Source of the DNA: Pedobacter sp. SYP-B3415
GTDB taxonomy: Bacteria; Bacteroidota; Bacteroidia; Sphingobacteriales; Sphingobacteriaceae
DNA length: 64,000 nt
Direction: 5' to 3'
Assembly (NCBI RefSeq): GCF_004138205.1
Contig: NZ_RXNQ01000001.1
Location: forward strand, 164,335-228,334
Made by a program: the position numbers and the translations under genes. The notes below the pieces were generated by a model. The model searched no databases, had not been told where the DNA came from, and was given only the letters and a program-made list of their open reading frames with translations. Below are positions 9,290 through 17,880 of this stretch, piece after piece; positions within the stretch are counted from its first letter, which is position 1; each line of letters begins with the position of its first letter.

Positions 9290-10552
9290 ATGAACAGCAG
9301 CGACTTCAGGCTTAAAGCATTATCCTGGGCAGACAGTTTCCCCGTCTGCTGCCTGCTCGATTCTAACAGCTATACAAGCGACCGGTTTTCCGGTTATGAA
9401 TTTCTGGTGGCTGCGGGTGTGTCTGCCGAGCTTTGTGAACAGCCGGGAGCTGCCTTTTCTGCGCTTCTGCAATTCAGAAATAAGTACCCAGGCTGGCTGT
9501 TTGGGTTCTTTAGCTACGACCTGAAAAATGAAACGGAAGAACTTTCTTCGTCAAATCCCGACTATATCGAATTTCCGGGTCTTTATTTTTTTTCACCGGT
9601 ACATGTAGTGGGCTGGCGCAACGGGAAAGCCGAAGTGCTGGTCGGGAACGAAGACATATTAAACGATATTAATGCATGTACCCTACCGGCTGCAAACAAG
9701 GCACAAATCAGCATCAGCAGCCGGCTAAGCAGGCAACAGTACCTTGACCGGGTTCAACAGATCAGGTCGCGAATAACGCTTGGCGAGGTTTATGAGCTGA
9801 ATTTCTGCCAGGAGTTCTTTGCAGAATATACGACTATCAATACGGCCTCTGTGTTTGCAGCCCTGAACGCCTATTCCCCTACGCCCTTTGCAGCCTATTT
9901 CAAACTACAGGACCTTTACGCCTTGTGCGCCAGTCCTGAACGTTTCCTTTGTAAGCGTGGCGACCGGCTTATCTCCCAGCCAATCAAAGGTACCGCAGCA
10001 CGGTTAGCAGATGAAGCGGCTGACAAGGCGGCGGCTGAAAAGCTTCGTCTTGATGCCAAAGAGCAGGCTGAAAATGTAATGATCGTTGATCTTGTTCGAA
10101 ATGACCTGACCCGGAGCGCCCTGCGCGGCAGCGTGAAGGTCGATGAGTTGTTTGGCATCTACTCCTTTCGCCAGGTGCATCAAATGATCTCTACGGTAAG
10201 TTGCAAACTTGATCCGTCGGTAAGCGCCGTAGAGGCGATACAGCACACCTTTCCGATGGGCTCCATGACCGGCGCACCCAAGATCCGGGCCATGCAGCTT
10301 ATTGAGGACCTTGAAACCAGCAGGCGTGGCCTCTATTCAGGCGCCATAGGTTATTTCAACCCAGATGATGACTTTGATTTTAACGTCGTTATTCGTAGTA
10401 TTTTATATAACGCCAAACGAAAATACCTCTCCTTTCAGGTAGGCAGTGCCATAACTTTTGCCGCAAATCCGGCAACTGAATACGAAGAATGTTTGCTTAA
10501 AGCCGCGGCTATGGCCGCCATTTTAGGCAGCCGACTTCCCGCGGCCGATTAA
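9290..10552 (+). CDS. pabB: Aminodeoxychorismate synthase component I
   Basis: A 420-residue chorismate-utilising enzyme. The C-terminal two thirds contain the family blocks LSRQQYLDRVQQIRSRI, GEVYELNFCQEF, SPERFLCKRG, PIKGTAAR, MIVDLVRNDLTR and GSMTGAPKIRAMQLIE. PIKGT, with its lysine, is the PabB signature; anthranilate synthase TrpE carries PIAGT there. It should aminate chorismate to 4-amino-4-deoxychorismate for folate synthesis, using ammonia from a glutaminase subunit that is not encoded nearby. The N-terminal domain is shorter than in E. coli PabB, as is common in the phylum. folA and thyA are elsewhere in this window. Confidence 0.85.
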   Translation: MNSSDFRLKALSWADSFPVCCLLDSNSYTSDRFSGYEFLVAAGVSAELCEQPGAAFSALLQFRNKYPGWLFGFFSYDLKNETEELSSSNPDYIEFPGLYFFSPVHVVGWRNGKAEVLVGNEDILNDINACTLPAANKAQISISSRLSRQQYLDRVQQIRSRITLGEVYELNFCQEFFAEYTTINTASVFAALNAYSPTPFAAYFKLQDLYALCASPERFLCKRGDRLISQPIKGTAARLADEAADKAAAEKLRLDAKEQAENVMIVDLVRNDLTRSALRGSVKVDELFGIYSFRQVHQMISTVSCKLDPSVSAVEAIQHTFPMGSMTGAPKIRAMQLIEDLETSRRGLYSGAIGYFNPDDDFDFNVVIRSILYNAKRKYLSFQVGSAITFAANPATEYEECLLKAAAMAAILGSRLPAAD

Positions 10553-10603
10553 CAAAGTAAATTTCTCGGTTTTATTTCTTTTTTTAAAAGACATATAAGT
10601 ATC

Positions 10604-10633
10604 TTGTAGTGTCTAACCTATTTCTTATGTTGC
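10604..10633 (+). promoter_or_regulatory. Probable promoter of the susC-susD pair
   Basis: TTG at 10604-10606, a 19-nt spacer and TATGTTGC at 10626-10633 approximate the Bacteroidota consensus. The leader to the ATG at 10744 would be about 107 nt, long for this genome and room for post-transcriptional control. Confidence 0.4.
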
Positions 10634-10743
10634 TATTTACGCTTGCTATGCCTGCTCTGCAGAGGCAGGGGTTGAGCCCGCCCGGGTGACTATACTCCGA
10701 ACTGCAAAAATCAACTATCCATTTATAACCAACTGTAAACTCC

Positions 10744-13700
10744 ATGAAAAAACCTTACCCATGGGTGCGGCTTGTCCTGCCCTTTTTGCTGTGCTTTTTC
10801 TGCACACTCCAGGTTTTTGCCCAAACCACTGTCAAAGGAACTGTTCTCGATGATAAGGGCGAACCCATTCCCGGTGCTACTATTATGGAAAAAGGCACCA
10901 CCAACACAGTTACCACAGATGCTTCCGGAAATTACCAGATCAGACTGAGCCAGGCGAACGCCACGCTGGTCATTTCTTTTGTCGGTTTTGAAAGAAGCGA
11001 AGCGGCTGTCAACGGCCGCACAACCGTCGACGTTATGCTAAAACCATCAACCCAGGATCTGAGCGAGGTTGTGGTGACCGGCTATACCACACAACGCAAA
11101 AAAGACCTGACGGGCTCTGTTGCCATCGTCGACATTGCGCAATTGAAAGCCCAACCGGCTGCCAGTGCTGTCGAGGCGATGCAAGGCAAGGCACCCGGCG
11201 TACAGATCATTAACGACGGCGCTCCGGGATCTACGCCGCAGATCCGTATTCGCGGCAACAGTACCATTAATAATAACGACCCGCTTTATGTGGTAGACGG
11301 TATGCCTTACGAAGGCAAACTTTCCTGGCTAAACCAGAACGATATTGAAAGCATGCAGGTGCTCAAAGACGCATCAGCAGCATCGATCTATGGTGCCCGG
11401 GCCAACAACGGTGTCGTGATCATTACAACCAAGATCGGAACGGAAGGTCCGCCGCGTATCAACCTCGACGTTTATTACGGCTCGCAGGCGCCACGCAAGG
11501 ACGCTTTCCCGCAAATGATGAGTCCGATTCAGTATGCTGAATACATGTTCGCCAGTTACCGCAATGCGGGCAAAACGCCCGCTACCGGCACCAACTATGG
11601 CAGCGGAAGCAGTCCAACTCTCCCTGAGTACCTTGTGGCTGGTGGCAAAACAGGGCAGGAAATCACAGCCGCCGATGCTGACCCATCCCGTTACCTGTAT
11701 TCGCGCAATCCTTCTACCTTTTACCAGATCACACGCGCCAACCAGGCCGGAACAAACTGGTTCGATGAGATCACAGAGAATGCACCCATTCAGAACTACC
11801 AGCTCAGTACCACCGGCGGTGGTGAAAATTCCAGTTATGCCTTTACCGGCGGTTACCTGAACCAGCGTGGAACGATAAAATATACCGGTTTTGAACGGTA
11901 CAACATCCGGTCAAACACCAGGCTTTCAGCTTTCAACAAGCGGCTGCGTTTTGGCGAAAATGCACAATACAGTTATTCTGAAGGCTTTGGCTTTGGGGTT
12001 AATCCGAACACATCGGGTGGTTACCAGGCTGAGGGCAGTGCAATCGGCTGGGCTTACAGGATACCAACCATTATCCCCGTGTACGACATCATGGGCAACT
12101 ACGCGGGCAGCCGCGGAAGCCAGCTTGGTAACGCCGAAAACCCGCTTGCCACGCTGTTCAGAGCAAAGGATAATAAGAACCGGAGCAACTTTTTCTTCGG
12201 GAATGTGTTCGGCGAACTGGATATTATAAAAGGTCTGACGGCAAGAACAAGCTTTGGTCTCCGGTACGAGAATTACAACGGCATGAGCATGCGTTATCCA
12301 AACCTGGAATTCTCTGAAGGCAATAACTCAAATAACCTCAACGAATATCAGGGTTACACGACAGACTGGACCTGGACCAATACCCTGACCTATAACCTTG
12401 AGATGGAGCGCCACCGGCTTACCCTGCTTGCCGGCACCGAAGCCATAAAATCAAGGAACCGCCAGCTGAACGGGGGTAGAAATGACTATTTTATTCTTGG
12501 TAACCAGGATTATTACTACCTGAATGTGGGTGCATCGAACATCAGTAACTCCAGTACGGGCTCTGTGGGTGCACTATTCTCGCTTTTCGCGAAGGCCGAT
12601 TACGCATTCAATGACCGCTATCTGCTTAGCGCAACTATCCGGCGCGACGGTTCATCAAATTTCGGCAGCAATTACCAGTACGGGTATTTCCCCGCTGCAA
12701 GTGCTGCCTGGCGCTTGTCTCAGGAAAGTTTTCTTAAAGAATCAAAATGGGTTAATGACCTGAAGCTGCGTGTTGGTTACGGAGAAACCGGTAACCAGCG
12801 TATCCCGGGTTTCCAGTACCTTGACCGCTTCGAGTCATCAATTATAACAACAGCGTATCCAGTTGGGGGAGGCAACGGCCTGCTGACCGGCGTTGCCCAA
12901 GTTGATTACCAAAACCCGGACGTGAGATGGGAAGCATTAAGATCGTTGAACATTGGTCTGGACTTTGCGTTTTTGAACTCAACAATTGATGGTTCGATTG
13001 ATTGGTACAACAGGAAAACAACTGACATGCTTTATCCGGTACCATTGCCTTCGACAGCCGTCGGACTTGGCAGGTCCCCGTTTACCAATATTGGCGATAT
13101 GACGAATGAAGGTTTTGAGCTTTCACTTTTCTATCACTACGGCCGAAACACCAAAAGCGATTTTACGTTTGATGCCGGTATCAATGTTTCGCGGAACGTG
13201 AACACGCTGACAAAACTTGCCCCCAACGTAGCTCAGCAGCCATACAACAACCTGCGAAGCCTGACTACAAGCCGCCTTAAAACCGGCGAGCCATTCGCAG
13301 CATTTTATGGTTATGAAGTCGATGGTATCTATACTGCTGCAGACCTTGCAAATCCAAACGTTGCAAAATACACCGGCGCACGTGTAGGCGGCCTTAAGTT
13401 CAGAGATATTGATGGCAGCAACAGCATTACACCCGATGACAGAACGACCATTGGCAATCCTTATCCGGACTTTATTTACTCGTTAAGCCTGAATGCGGCA
13501 TGGAAAAATTGGGATATCGCTATGTTTTTTAACGGTTCTCAGGGAAATGACTTGTACGAAGCTACCCGCTATTTCACAGACTTCCCTACTTTCGACGGCG
13601 CCCGAAGCACGCGCCTGCTTGATGCCTGGAGCCCTTCAAACCCCTCAAGCCTGACACCCTCTCCATACAACGGTGTTTCTGATTTTGAGTACGCTTCATC

Positions 13701-13968
13701 AAGTTATTATATCCAGGATGGCAGCTTTTTCCGGATGAGGAACCTGCAGATTGGCTATAAAATCCCGACATCAGTATTTGGCAAAACAAAGGCCATCTCT
13801 AACTTCCGGATTTATGCCAGTGCTACGAACTTGTTCACCCTAACCAAGTACACCGGCCTGGATCCTGAAGTAAGTCAGCTGTCGTCAACATTTTCAGCCC
13901 CGGGCGTAGACCTTGGCATTTACCCTACCCCAAGACAATTTCTTCTGGGCATCAATGTTGGATTTTAA
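10744..13968 (+). CDS. SusC/RagA family TonB-linked outer membrane transporter
   Basis: A 1074-residue outer-membrane barrel importing a glycan or peptide with its SusD partner. Signal peptide ending near VFAQ; carboxypeptidase-regulatory-like domain (TVKGTVLDDKGEPIPGATI to about residue 105); TonB box region DLSEVVVTGY; plug domain with QGKAPGVQI, IRIRGNSTINNNDPLYVVDG and YGARANNGVVIITTK; then a 22-strand barrel ending in the outer-membrane signature LLGINVGF. The partner lies 15 bp downstream. No sigma/anti-sigma pair, hybrid sensor or glycosidase is adjacent, so the substrate cannot be inferred. Confidence 0.93.
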   Translation: MKKPYPWVRLVLPFLLCFFCTLQVFAQTTVKGTVLDDKGEPIPGATIMEKGTTNTVTTDASGNYQIRLSQANATLVISFVGFERSEAAVNGRTTVDVMLKPSTQDLSEVVVTGYTTQRKKDLTGSVAIVDIAQLKAQPAASAVEAMQGKAPGVQIINDGAPGSTPQIRIRGNSTINNNDPLYVVDGMPYEGKLSWLNQNDIESMQVLKDASAASIYGARANNGVVIITTKIGTEGPPRINLDVYYGSQAPRKDAFPQMMSPIQYAEYMFASYRNAGKTPATGTNYGSGSSPTLPEYLVAGGKTGQEITAADADPSRYLYSRNPSTFYQITRANQAGTNWFDEITENAPIQNYQLSTTGGGENSSYAFTGGYLNQRGTIKYTGFERYNIRSNTRLSAFNKRLRFGENAQYSYSEGFGFGVNPNTSGGYQAEGSAIGWAYRIPTIIPVYDIMGNYAGSRGSQLGNAENPLATLFRAKDNKNRSNFFFGNVFGELDIIKGLTARTSFGLRYENYNGMSMRYPNLEFSEGNNSNNLNEYQGYTTDWTWTNTLTYNLEMERHRLTLLAGTEAIKSRNRQLNGGRNDYFILGNQDYYYLNVGASNISNSSTGSVGALFSLFAKADYAFNDRYLLSATIRRDGSSNFGSNYQYGYFPAASAAWRLSQESFLKESKWVNDLKLRVGYGETGNQRIPGFQYLDRFESSIITTAYPVGGGNGLLTGVAQVDYQNPDVRWEALRSLNIGLDFAFLNSTIDGSIDWYNRKTTDMLYPVPLPSTAVGLGRSPFTNIGDMTNEGFELSLFYHYGRNTKSDFTFDAGINVSRNVNTLTKLAPNVAQQPYNNLRSLTTSRLKTGEPFAAFYGYEVDGIYTAADLANPNVAKYTGARVGGLKFRDIDGSNSITPDDRTTIGNPYPDFIYSLSLNAAWKNWDIAMFFNGSQGNDLYEATRYFTDFPTFDGARSTRLLDAWSPSNPSSLTPSPYNGVSDFEYASSSYYIQDGSFFRMRNLQIGYKIPTSVFGKTKAISNFRIYASATNLFTLTKYTGLDPEVSQLSSTFSAPGVDLGIYPTPRQFLLGINVGF

Positions 13969-13983
13969 CGTAAAACCGAAAAC

Positions 13984-15696
13984 ATGAAAAAGCTAAAATA
14001 TATCTGTGTATCGCTGACCTGCATGTTCCTGTTCTCCTGCAGCAGCGACTTTCTCGAAAAGAATCCGCAGGCCCAACTTACCCCTGACCAGCTAACTACG
14101 CAGGATGGTGTGGAAGGGCTGTTGATTGGCGCCTATGGCCTGTTAAATGGAAATGTAAATGGAACATATGGCAACTATGGGGCTGCACCGAGCCAATGGT
14201 TATTTGGTGAGGTCACATCAGACAACGCCCATAAGGGAAGTAACAACGGCGACCAGCCGAACATGAACCTGCTTGAGCAGCATGCGCCGACGAGTACAAA
14301 TGACAACCTGCTGAACCTGTGGGAAAGGTGTTACGAAGGCATCAAACGCTGCAACAATACCCTGAAAATTCTTGCTGCGCTGCAGGGCGGGGCCGGAAAA
14401 TTCTCTGATGCCCGGGCAAAAGAAATCCAGGCAGAGGCGAGAATACTGAGAGGTCACTATTATTTTTTCCTGGTCAGGGTCTTCAAAAATGTTCCTTACA
14501 TCAGCGAAACAACTACAGCGCCTCTGGTGCCTAACAATGCGGATATCTATCCGAATATTGTTGCCGACTTCCAGTTTGGGGTAGACAACCTTACAGCTGC
14601 AAAACCGCTGGGACAGATCGGCCGGGTGGATAAAATTGCCGCTCAGGCCTATTTGGGAAAGGTATTTTTATATCAGAAAAAATATGCCGAAGCACTTACA
14701 CAATTCAATGCCGTAATTGCTGCGCGGCCTGATATCGTTACGCTTCCCTACACCGACAACTTTGATATTACAAAGGAAAACGGGCCTGAAGCAGTCTTTT
14801 CAGTGCAGCATGCGGTGGGTACAGACGGTACCGGTGGCGACAACGGAAACGTGGGTGATATCCTGAACTTTCCTTATGGTAACGGCCTCCCAATTACCTG
14901 CTGCGGATTCTATCAGCCTACCATCGATCTCGTGAACGCATACCGCGTAGATGCGGCCGGCCTGCCACTCAGCACCGCGGCTTACCGGACCAATCCATAC
15001 AAATCTGACTTCGGACTCAGCGCTGCGCAAAAGGCAAGTTATACGATAGACCGCTCTCTTGCGGTTGATCCGCGGCTTGACTATACAGTTGGAAGACGCG
15101 GTGTTCCCTTCCGCGACTGGGGCAATATGGCCGGCGATACCTGGATTCGTGACCCCTCGAACGGCGGTCCTTTTGTTGCCTATAAGAATACGATCGAGTC
15201 ATCGCAGATCTCGAGCGGTACCGGTCCCGGCAATACAAACGTAACCGGTCTGAATGTGAATATCATCCGCCTGGCGGATGTTTACCTGATGGCCGCTGAA
15301 TGCCAGATTGAAAGCGGGGACCTTGGCGGCGCACTTGTGCGAATCAACAAAGTGAGACAGCGCGCAGCCAACCTGGCACCAAAAAGTGTAGGCGGATCTG
15401 CTGCCGCGGCATATAACGTAGGCCAGTACCCTGCTTTCGCAAGCGCTGATGCTGCGCGTGAGGCCGTGCGCCGCGAGCGAAGGCTGGAACTTGCTATGGA
15501 GGGTCACCGCTTTTATGACCTGGTTCGCTGGGGTATAGCTAAACAGGTTCTTGAAAGTTATTTCGCCTTTGAAGGTGGTTTCTTTAACTATTTACAGGGT
15601 ATAACGTTCGAACCCCGGGATGAATACTTCCCGCTTCCGCAGGATCAGATTGACCGGAGCCAGGGTGTTCTGGTGCAAAATGATGGTTATAAATAA
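13984..15696 (+). CDS. SusD/RagB family nutrient-binding outer membrane lipoprotein
   Basis: A 570-residue surface lipoprotein. The lipobox FLFSCSSDF puts the lipidated Cys about residue 19, after a short hydrophobic signal; the acidic and serine residues after it (SSDFLEK) fit outer-membrane, surface-exposed sorting. The SusD-like N-terminal region contains EIQAEARILRGHYYFFLVRVF and TPR-type helices (AAQAYLGKVFLYQKKYAEAL); the C-terminal RagB part has IRLADVYLMAAECQIESGD and ERRLELAMEGHRFYDLVRW. It caps the SusC barrel and captures substrate. Co-transcribed with susC and followed by a terminator. Confidence 0.93.
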   Translation: MKKLKYICVSLTCMFLFSCSSDFLEKNPQAQLTPDQLTTQDGVEGLLIGAYGLLNGNVNGTYGNYGAAPSQWLFGEVTSDNAHKGSNNGDQPNMNLLEQHAPTSTNDNLLNLWERCYEGIKRCNNTLKILAALQGGAGKFSDARAKEIQAEARILRGHYYFFLVRVFKNVPYISETTTAPLVPNNADIYPNIVADFQFGVDNLTAAKPLGQIGRVDKIAAQAYLGKVFLYQKKYAEALTQFNAVIAARPDIVTLPYTDNFDITKENGPEAVFSVQHAVGTDGTGGDNGNVGDILNFPYGNGLPITCCGFYQPTIDLVNAYRVDAAGLPLSTAAYRTNPYKSDFGLSAAQKASYTIDRSLAVDPRLDYTVGRRGVPFRDWGNMAGDTWIRDPSNGGPFVAYKNTIESSQISSGTGPGNTNVTGLNVNIIRLADVYLMAAECQIESGDLGGALVRINKVRQRAANLAPKSVGGSAAAAYNVGQYPAFASADAAREAVRRERRLELAMEGHRFYDLVRWGIAKQVLESYFAFEGGFFNYLQGITFEPRDEYFPLPQDQIDRSQGVLVQNDGYK

Positions 15697-15700
15697 GTTG

Positions 15701-15730
15701 AAAAACCGGGTCGAAAGGCCCGGTTTTTTT
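15701..15730 (+). terminator. Rho-independent terminator after susD
   Basis: AAAAACCGGG (15701-15710) pairs with CCCGGTTTTT (15719-15728) around an 8-nt loop, ending in a seven-T tract. Confidence 0.85.
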
Positions 15731-15778
15731 ATGAAACCTGTCTGCTATATGCAATGGATAACATGTAAGCCATCCGTA

Positions 15779-16411
15779 TTACTGCGGTATATAAACGACG
15801 TATTTCGTTTCAAAAAATGGCTCCTCAAAAAAATCAGCGAGTGAAAATAGCTGAGCAGGCAGCCCCGATTCAGCTATTTCTTCTTCCAGGTCACCGCCCT
15901 TGAGGTACAGGATCCCGTTCTGAAGTGCGTTGATATTCTGTTTTTTAATTTTGCCTTTTATCCAGGGATAAAATTCAGACAAGCGCGTGACCGCGCGCGA
16001 TACGATAAAATTGTAGCTCTCTTTCAGCTGCTCAGCCCGCAGATGGTCAGCGCGGAGGTTTGTGAGCCCAAGGGCAGAACTTACCTCATTTACAACTTTA
16101 ATTTTTTTACCGATTGAGTCCACCAGGTGGAATGATGTTTCCGGAAAAAGAATGGCCAGTGGAATGCCGGGAAAACCACCACCGGTACCAACATCCAGGA
16201 CCGTCTCGCCCGCAGTGAACCGGCACACTTTGGCAATGCCCAGCGAATGCAATACGTGCCGCTCATACAAAAGATCGATATCCTTTCTTGACACCACATT
16301 GATCTGCGCATTCCAGAAGCTATACAGCTCATATAACCGTTCAAACTGATCGATCTGTTGGCTTGAAAGATCCGGAAAATATTTCTGAATAATAGCGGAT
16401 GTTATTTCCAT
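15779..16411 (-). CDS. rsmG: 16S rRNA (guanine(527)-N7)-methyltransferase RsmG
   Basis: A 210-residue Rossmann-fold SAM methyltransferase modifying G527 of 16S rRNA; its loss gives low-level streptomycin resistance in other bacteria. The SAM site is LDVGTGGGFPGIPLAILFPE (about residues 72-91), with NVVSRKDID and HVLHSLGIAKV before it and FIVSRAVTRL after, all RsmG hallmarks. The gene starts inside the last 10 bp of the upstream glycosyltransferase gene, so they form a two-gene unit. Confidence 0.9.
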   Translation of the reverse strand: MEITSAIIQKYFPDLSSQQIDQFERLYELYSFWNAQINVVSRKDIDLLYERHVLHSLGIAKVCRFTAGETVLDVGTGGGFPGIPLAILFPETSFHLVDSIGKKIKVVNEVSSALGLTNLRADHLRAEQLKESYNFIVSRAVTRLSEFYPWIKGKIKKQNINALQNGILYLKGGDLEEEIAESGLPAQLFSLADFFEEPFFETKYVVYIPQ

Positions 16412-17520
16412 TGAACTTTTTTGATAAAAATAGCAATAAGACCATTAAAGGTCAGAAAAAGAAAAAGAATAGGATCCAGCAGGGGGAACCACCACCGCAG
16501 GCCCCTGCAGTTCAGACGCGACAGCAAACGGGGATAAACCAGAGAACGGACAACCACACTGAATAAACCTATGGATAAGGCCGGATAACGTGTATCCTGA
16601 AAACAAAGCCCTGCACCAAGAAGCACATAAAATAAAAATTGTGAAACGATCTGCGTGGTGAGAATAAACTGGTGCTTTTTTTTATAAAATTTGCCTGCTC
16701 CCACATGCCTTTTCTTTTGCCGAAGATAGGTCAACCAGGTTGTTTTTGGCTCGCTCCAAACATGCGCATCAGCGGCAATGCGAATTTCGGTATTTGATGA
16801 TGTTGCGTTCGCGTTTACGAAAAGGTCGTCATCGCCCGAAGGGATATGCATGTGCGCAGCAAAGCCCTTATTTTTAAAAAATAGTGATTTTTTATAGGCC
16901 ATATTGCGGCCCACAGCCATATATGGCATGCCCTTCAGTGCAAACGACAAATAATTCACCGCAGTGAAGAAAGTTTCGAATCTGACCAGTGCGTTCAGCA
17001 ATCCGCGTTTTCTGATGTAGGGTGAATAACCCAGAACGATCTCCGTTTGCGGGGATGCGGGCACTTGCATGTGCCTGAGCCATTGATCTGATGTCGGGAT
17101 ACAGTCTGCATCAGTAAAAACAAGCCAATCGTATTTAGCAGCTTTGATACCCATTGTCACGGCGAACTTTTTCCCCGCACGGAACTTATCGTTTTCTGAG
17201 ACAGTGACGATACGCAGACGCTGTTCCGAAGCAGCCATTCGCTCAAGCAAGTCAGCTGTTCCATCCCACGAACGGTCATTAACTACAATGACTTCAAATT
17301 CAGGGAAGTCCTGAGCCAGGACTGCAGGAAGGAATTTTTCAAGGTTCAGAGCCTCATTTCGCGCGCATATGATGACGCTAAGCGGATGTATAGCCGGAGC
17401 TGATTCGTTGGATGTATGTCTGAGCAACCGCGAATGCACAAATAAAGTATAGTATAACTGCAACAACAGGCATACGGCGAGAGCGGCAAGCAAAATTAGA
17501 TCAAACTGGGTGAAGTTCAC
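16402..17520 (-). CDS. Membrane-anchored family 2 glycosyltransferase
   Basis: About 372 residues. An N-terminal membrane helix (FDLILLAALAVCLLLQLYY) is followed by a GT-A domain: SVIICARNEALNLEKFLPA, EVIVVNDRSWDGT, the DxD site in FTDADCIP, GDDDLFVNANA with the likely catalytic acid, and LRQKKRHVGAG in the place of the QxxRW motif. The C-terminus has two or three further helices. Such processive-type GT2 enzymes transfer sugars from nucleotide donors to lipid or polysaccharide at the inner membrane; the acceptor is unknown. I use the GTG at 17520; a TTG at 17538 is also in frame. Confidence 0.8.
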   Translation of the reverse strand: MNFTQFDLILLAALAVCLLLQLYYTLFVHSRLLRHTSNESAPAIHPLSVIICARNEALNLEKFLPAVLAQDFPEFEVIVVNDRSWDGTADLLERMAASEQRLRIVTVSENDKFRAGKKFAVTMGIKAAKYDWLVFTDADCIPTSDQWLRHMQVPASPQTEIVLGYSPYIRKRGLLNALVRFETFFTAVNYLSFALKGMPYMAVGRNMAYKKSLFFKNKGFAAHMHIPSGDDDLFVNANATSSNTEIRIAADAHVWSEPKTTWLTYLRQKKRHVGAGKFYKKKHQFILTTQIVSQFLFYVLLGAGLCFQDTRYPALSIGLFSVVVRSLVYPRLLSRLNCRGLRWWFPLLDPILFLFLTFNGLIAIFIKKVQWK

Positions 17521-17600
17521 GATTTTACAAAACGACAAATTTCTGATTTTTTAACCGCAAAAACCGGCGGTGTTGAAAAGTCATTGAGCTAGAAGTGTGG

Positions 17601-17634
17601 TTGTAAGTCCCACGTTTACCTTATAAGTTATTTG
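17601..17634 (+). promoter_or_regulatory. Candidate promoter of the putative RNA gene
   Basis: TTG at 17601-17603 and TTATTTG at 17628-17634 resemble -33 and -7 elements, with the TA half one or two bases closer to TTTG than the consensus. If used, the start falls near 17638, exactly where the closing helix of the predicted RNA begins. Confidence 0.35.
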
Positions 17635-17637
17635 TCA

Positions 17638-17848
17638 GGGCGCGGTGCCACTGAAAAGCAGCGTGCTGCGTCTATGGCGATAGTGATCGCATGAGTGGGC
17701 AACACAAGTGCGCAGAAGCCTCAGGGAACCGCAGGAGATTGAGTGGTAAAGCGGAAGGCGGCTCGCAGTGTCTATGATCGTTGACCGGAGCATCCTTGTC
17801 CTTACTCCTCTTGTAACACCAGGCCCCTTCTCAGGCCCGCGCTTTTTT
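17638..17848 (+). ncRNA. Putative structured non-coding RNA of about 210 nt, class not recognised
   Basis: A 360-bp gap between the glycosyltransferase and tgt holds a GC-richer segment with no plausible ORF. Its ends pair: GCGCGGTGCC (17640-17649) with GGCCCGCGC (17834-17842), nine base pairs with one bulged U, followed at once by six T residues (17843-17848). Internal hairpins include GCAG-CGTG-CTGC (17658-17669) and GCGAT-AGTG-ATCGC (17677-17690). A long closing stem, about 200 nt size and T-tract end resemble 6S RNA, but I could not draw the 6S central bubble with confidence. It lacks the tmRNA, SRP and RNase P core motifs. It ends 32 nt before tgt, so a tgt leader is the alternative. Confidence 0.5.
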
Positions 17849-17880
17849 CGTAATTTGCGCTGTTTTTTCAAAACACACAT

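Noticed and set aside
17635..17880. 81-codon minus-strand frame over the putative RNA
   Set aside because: Arg/Ser-rich, no recognisable domain, and it occupies the segment better explained by a paired RNA.
17640..17880. preQ1 riboswitch controlling tgt
   Set aside because: The compact preQ1 pseudoknot (about 35 nt, A-rich tail over a ribosome-binding site) is not visible and the segment is far too long.
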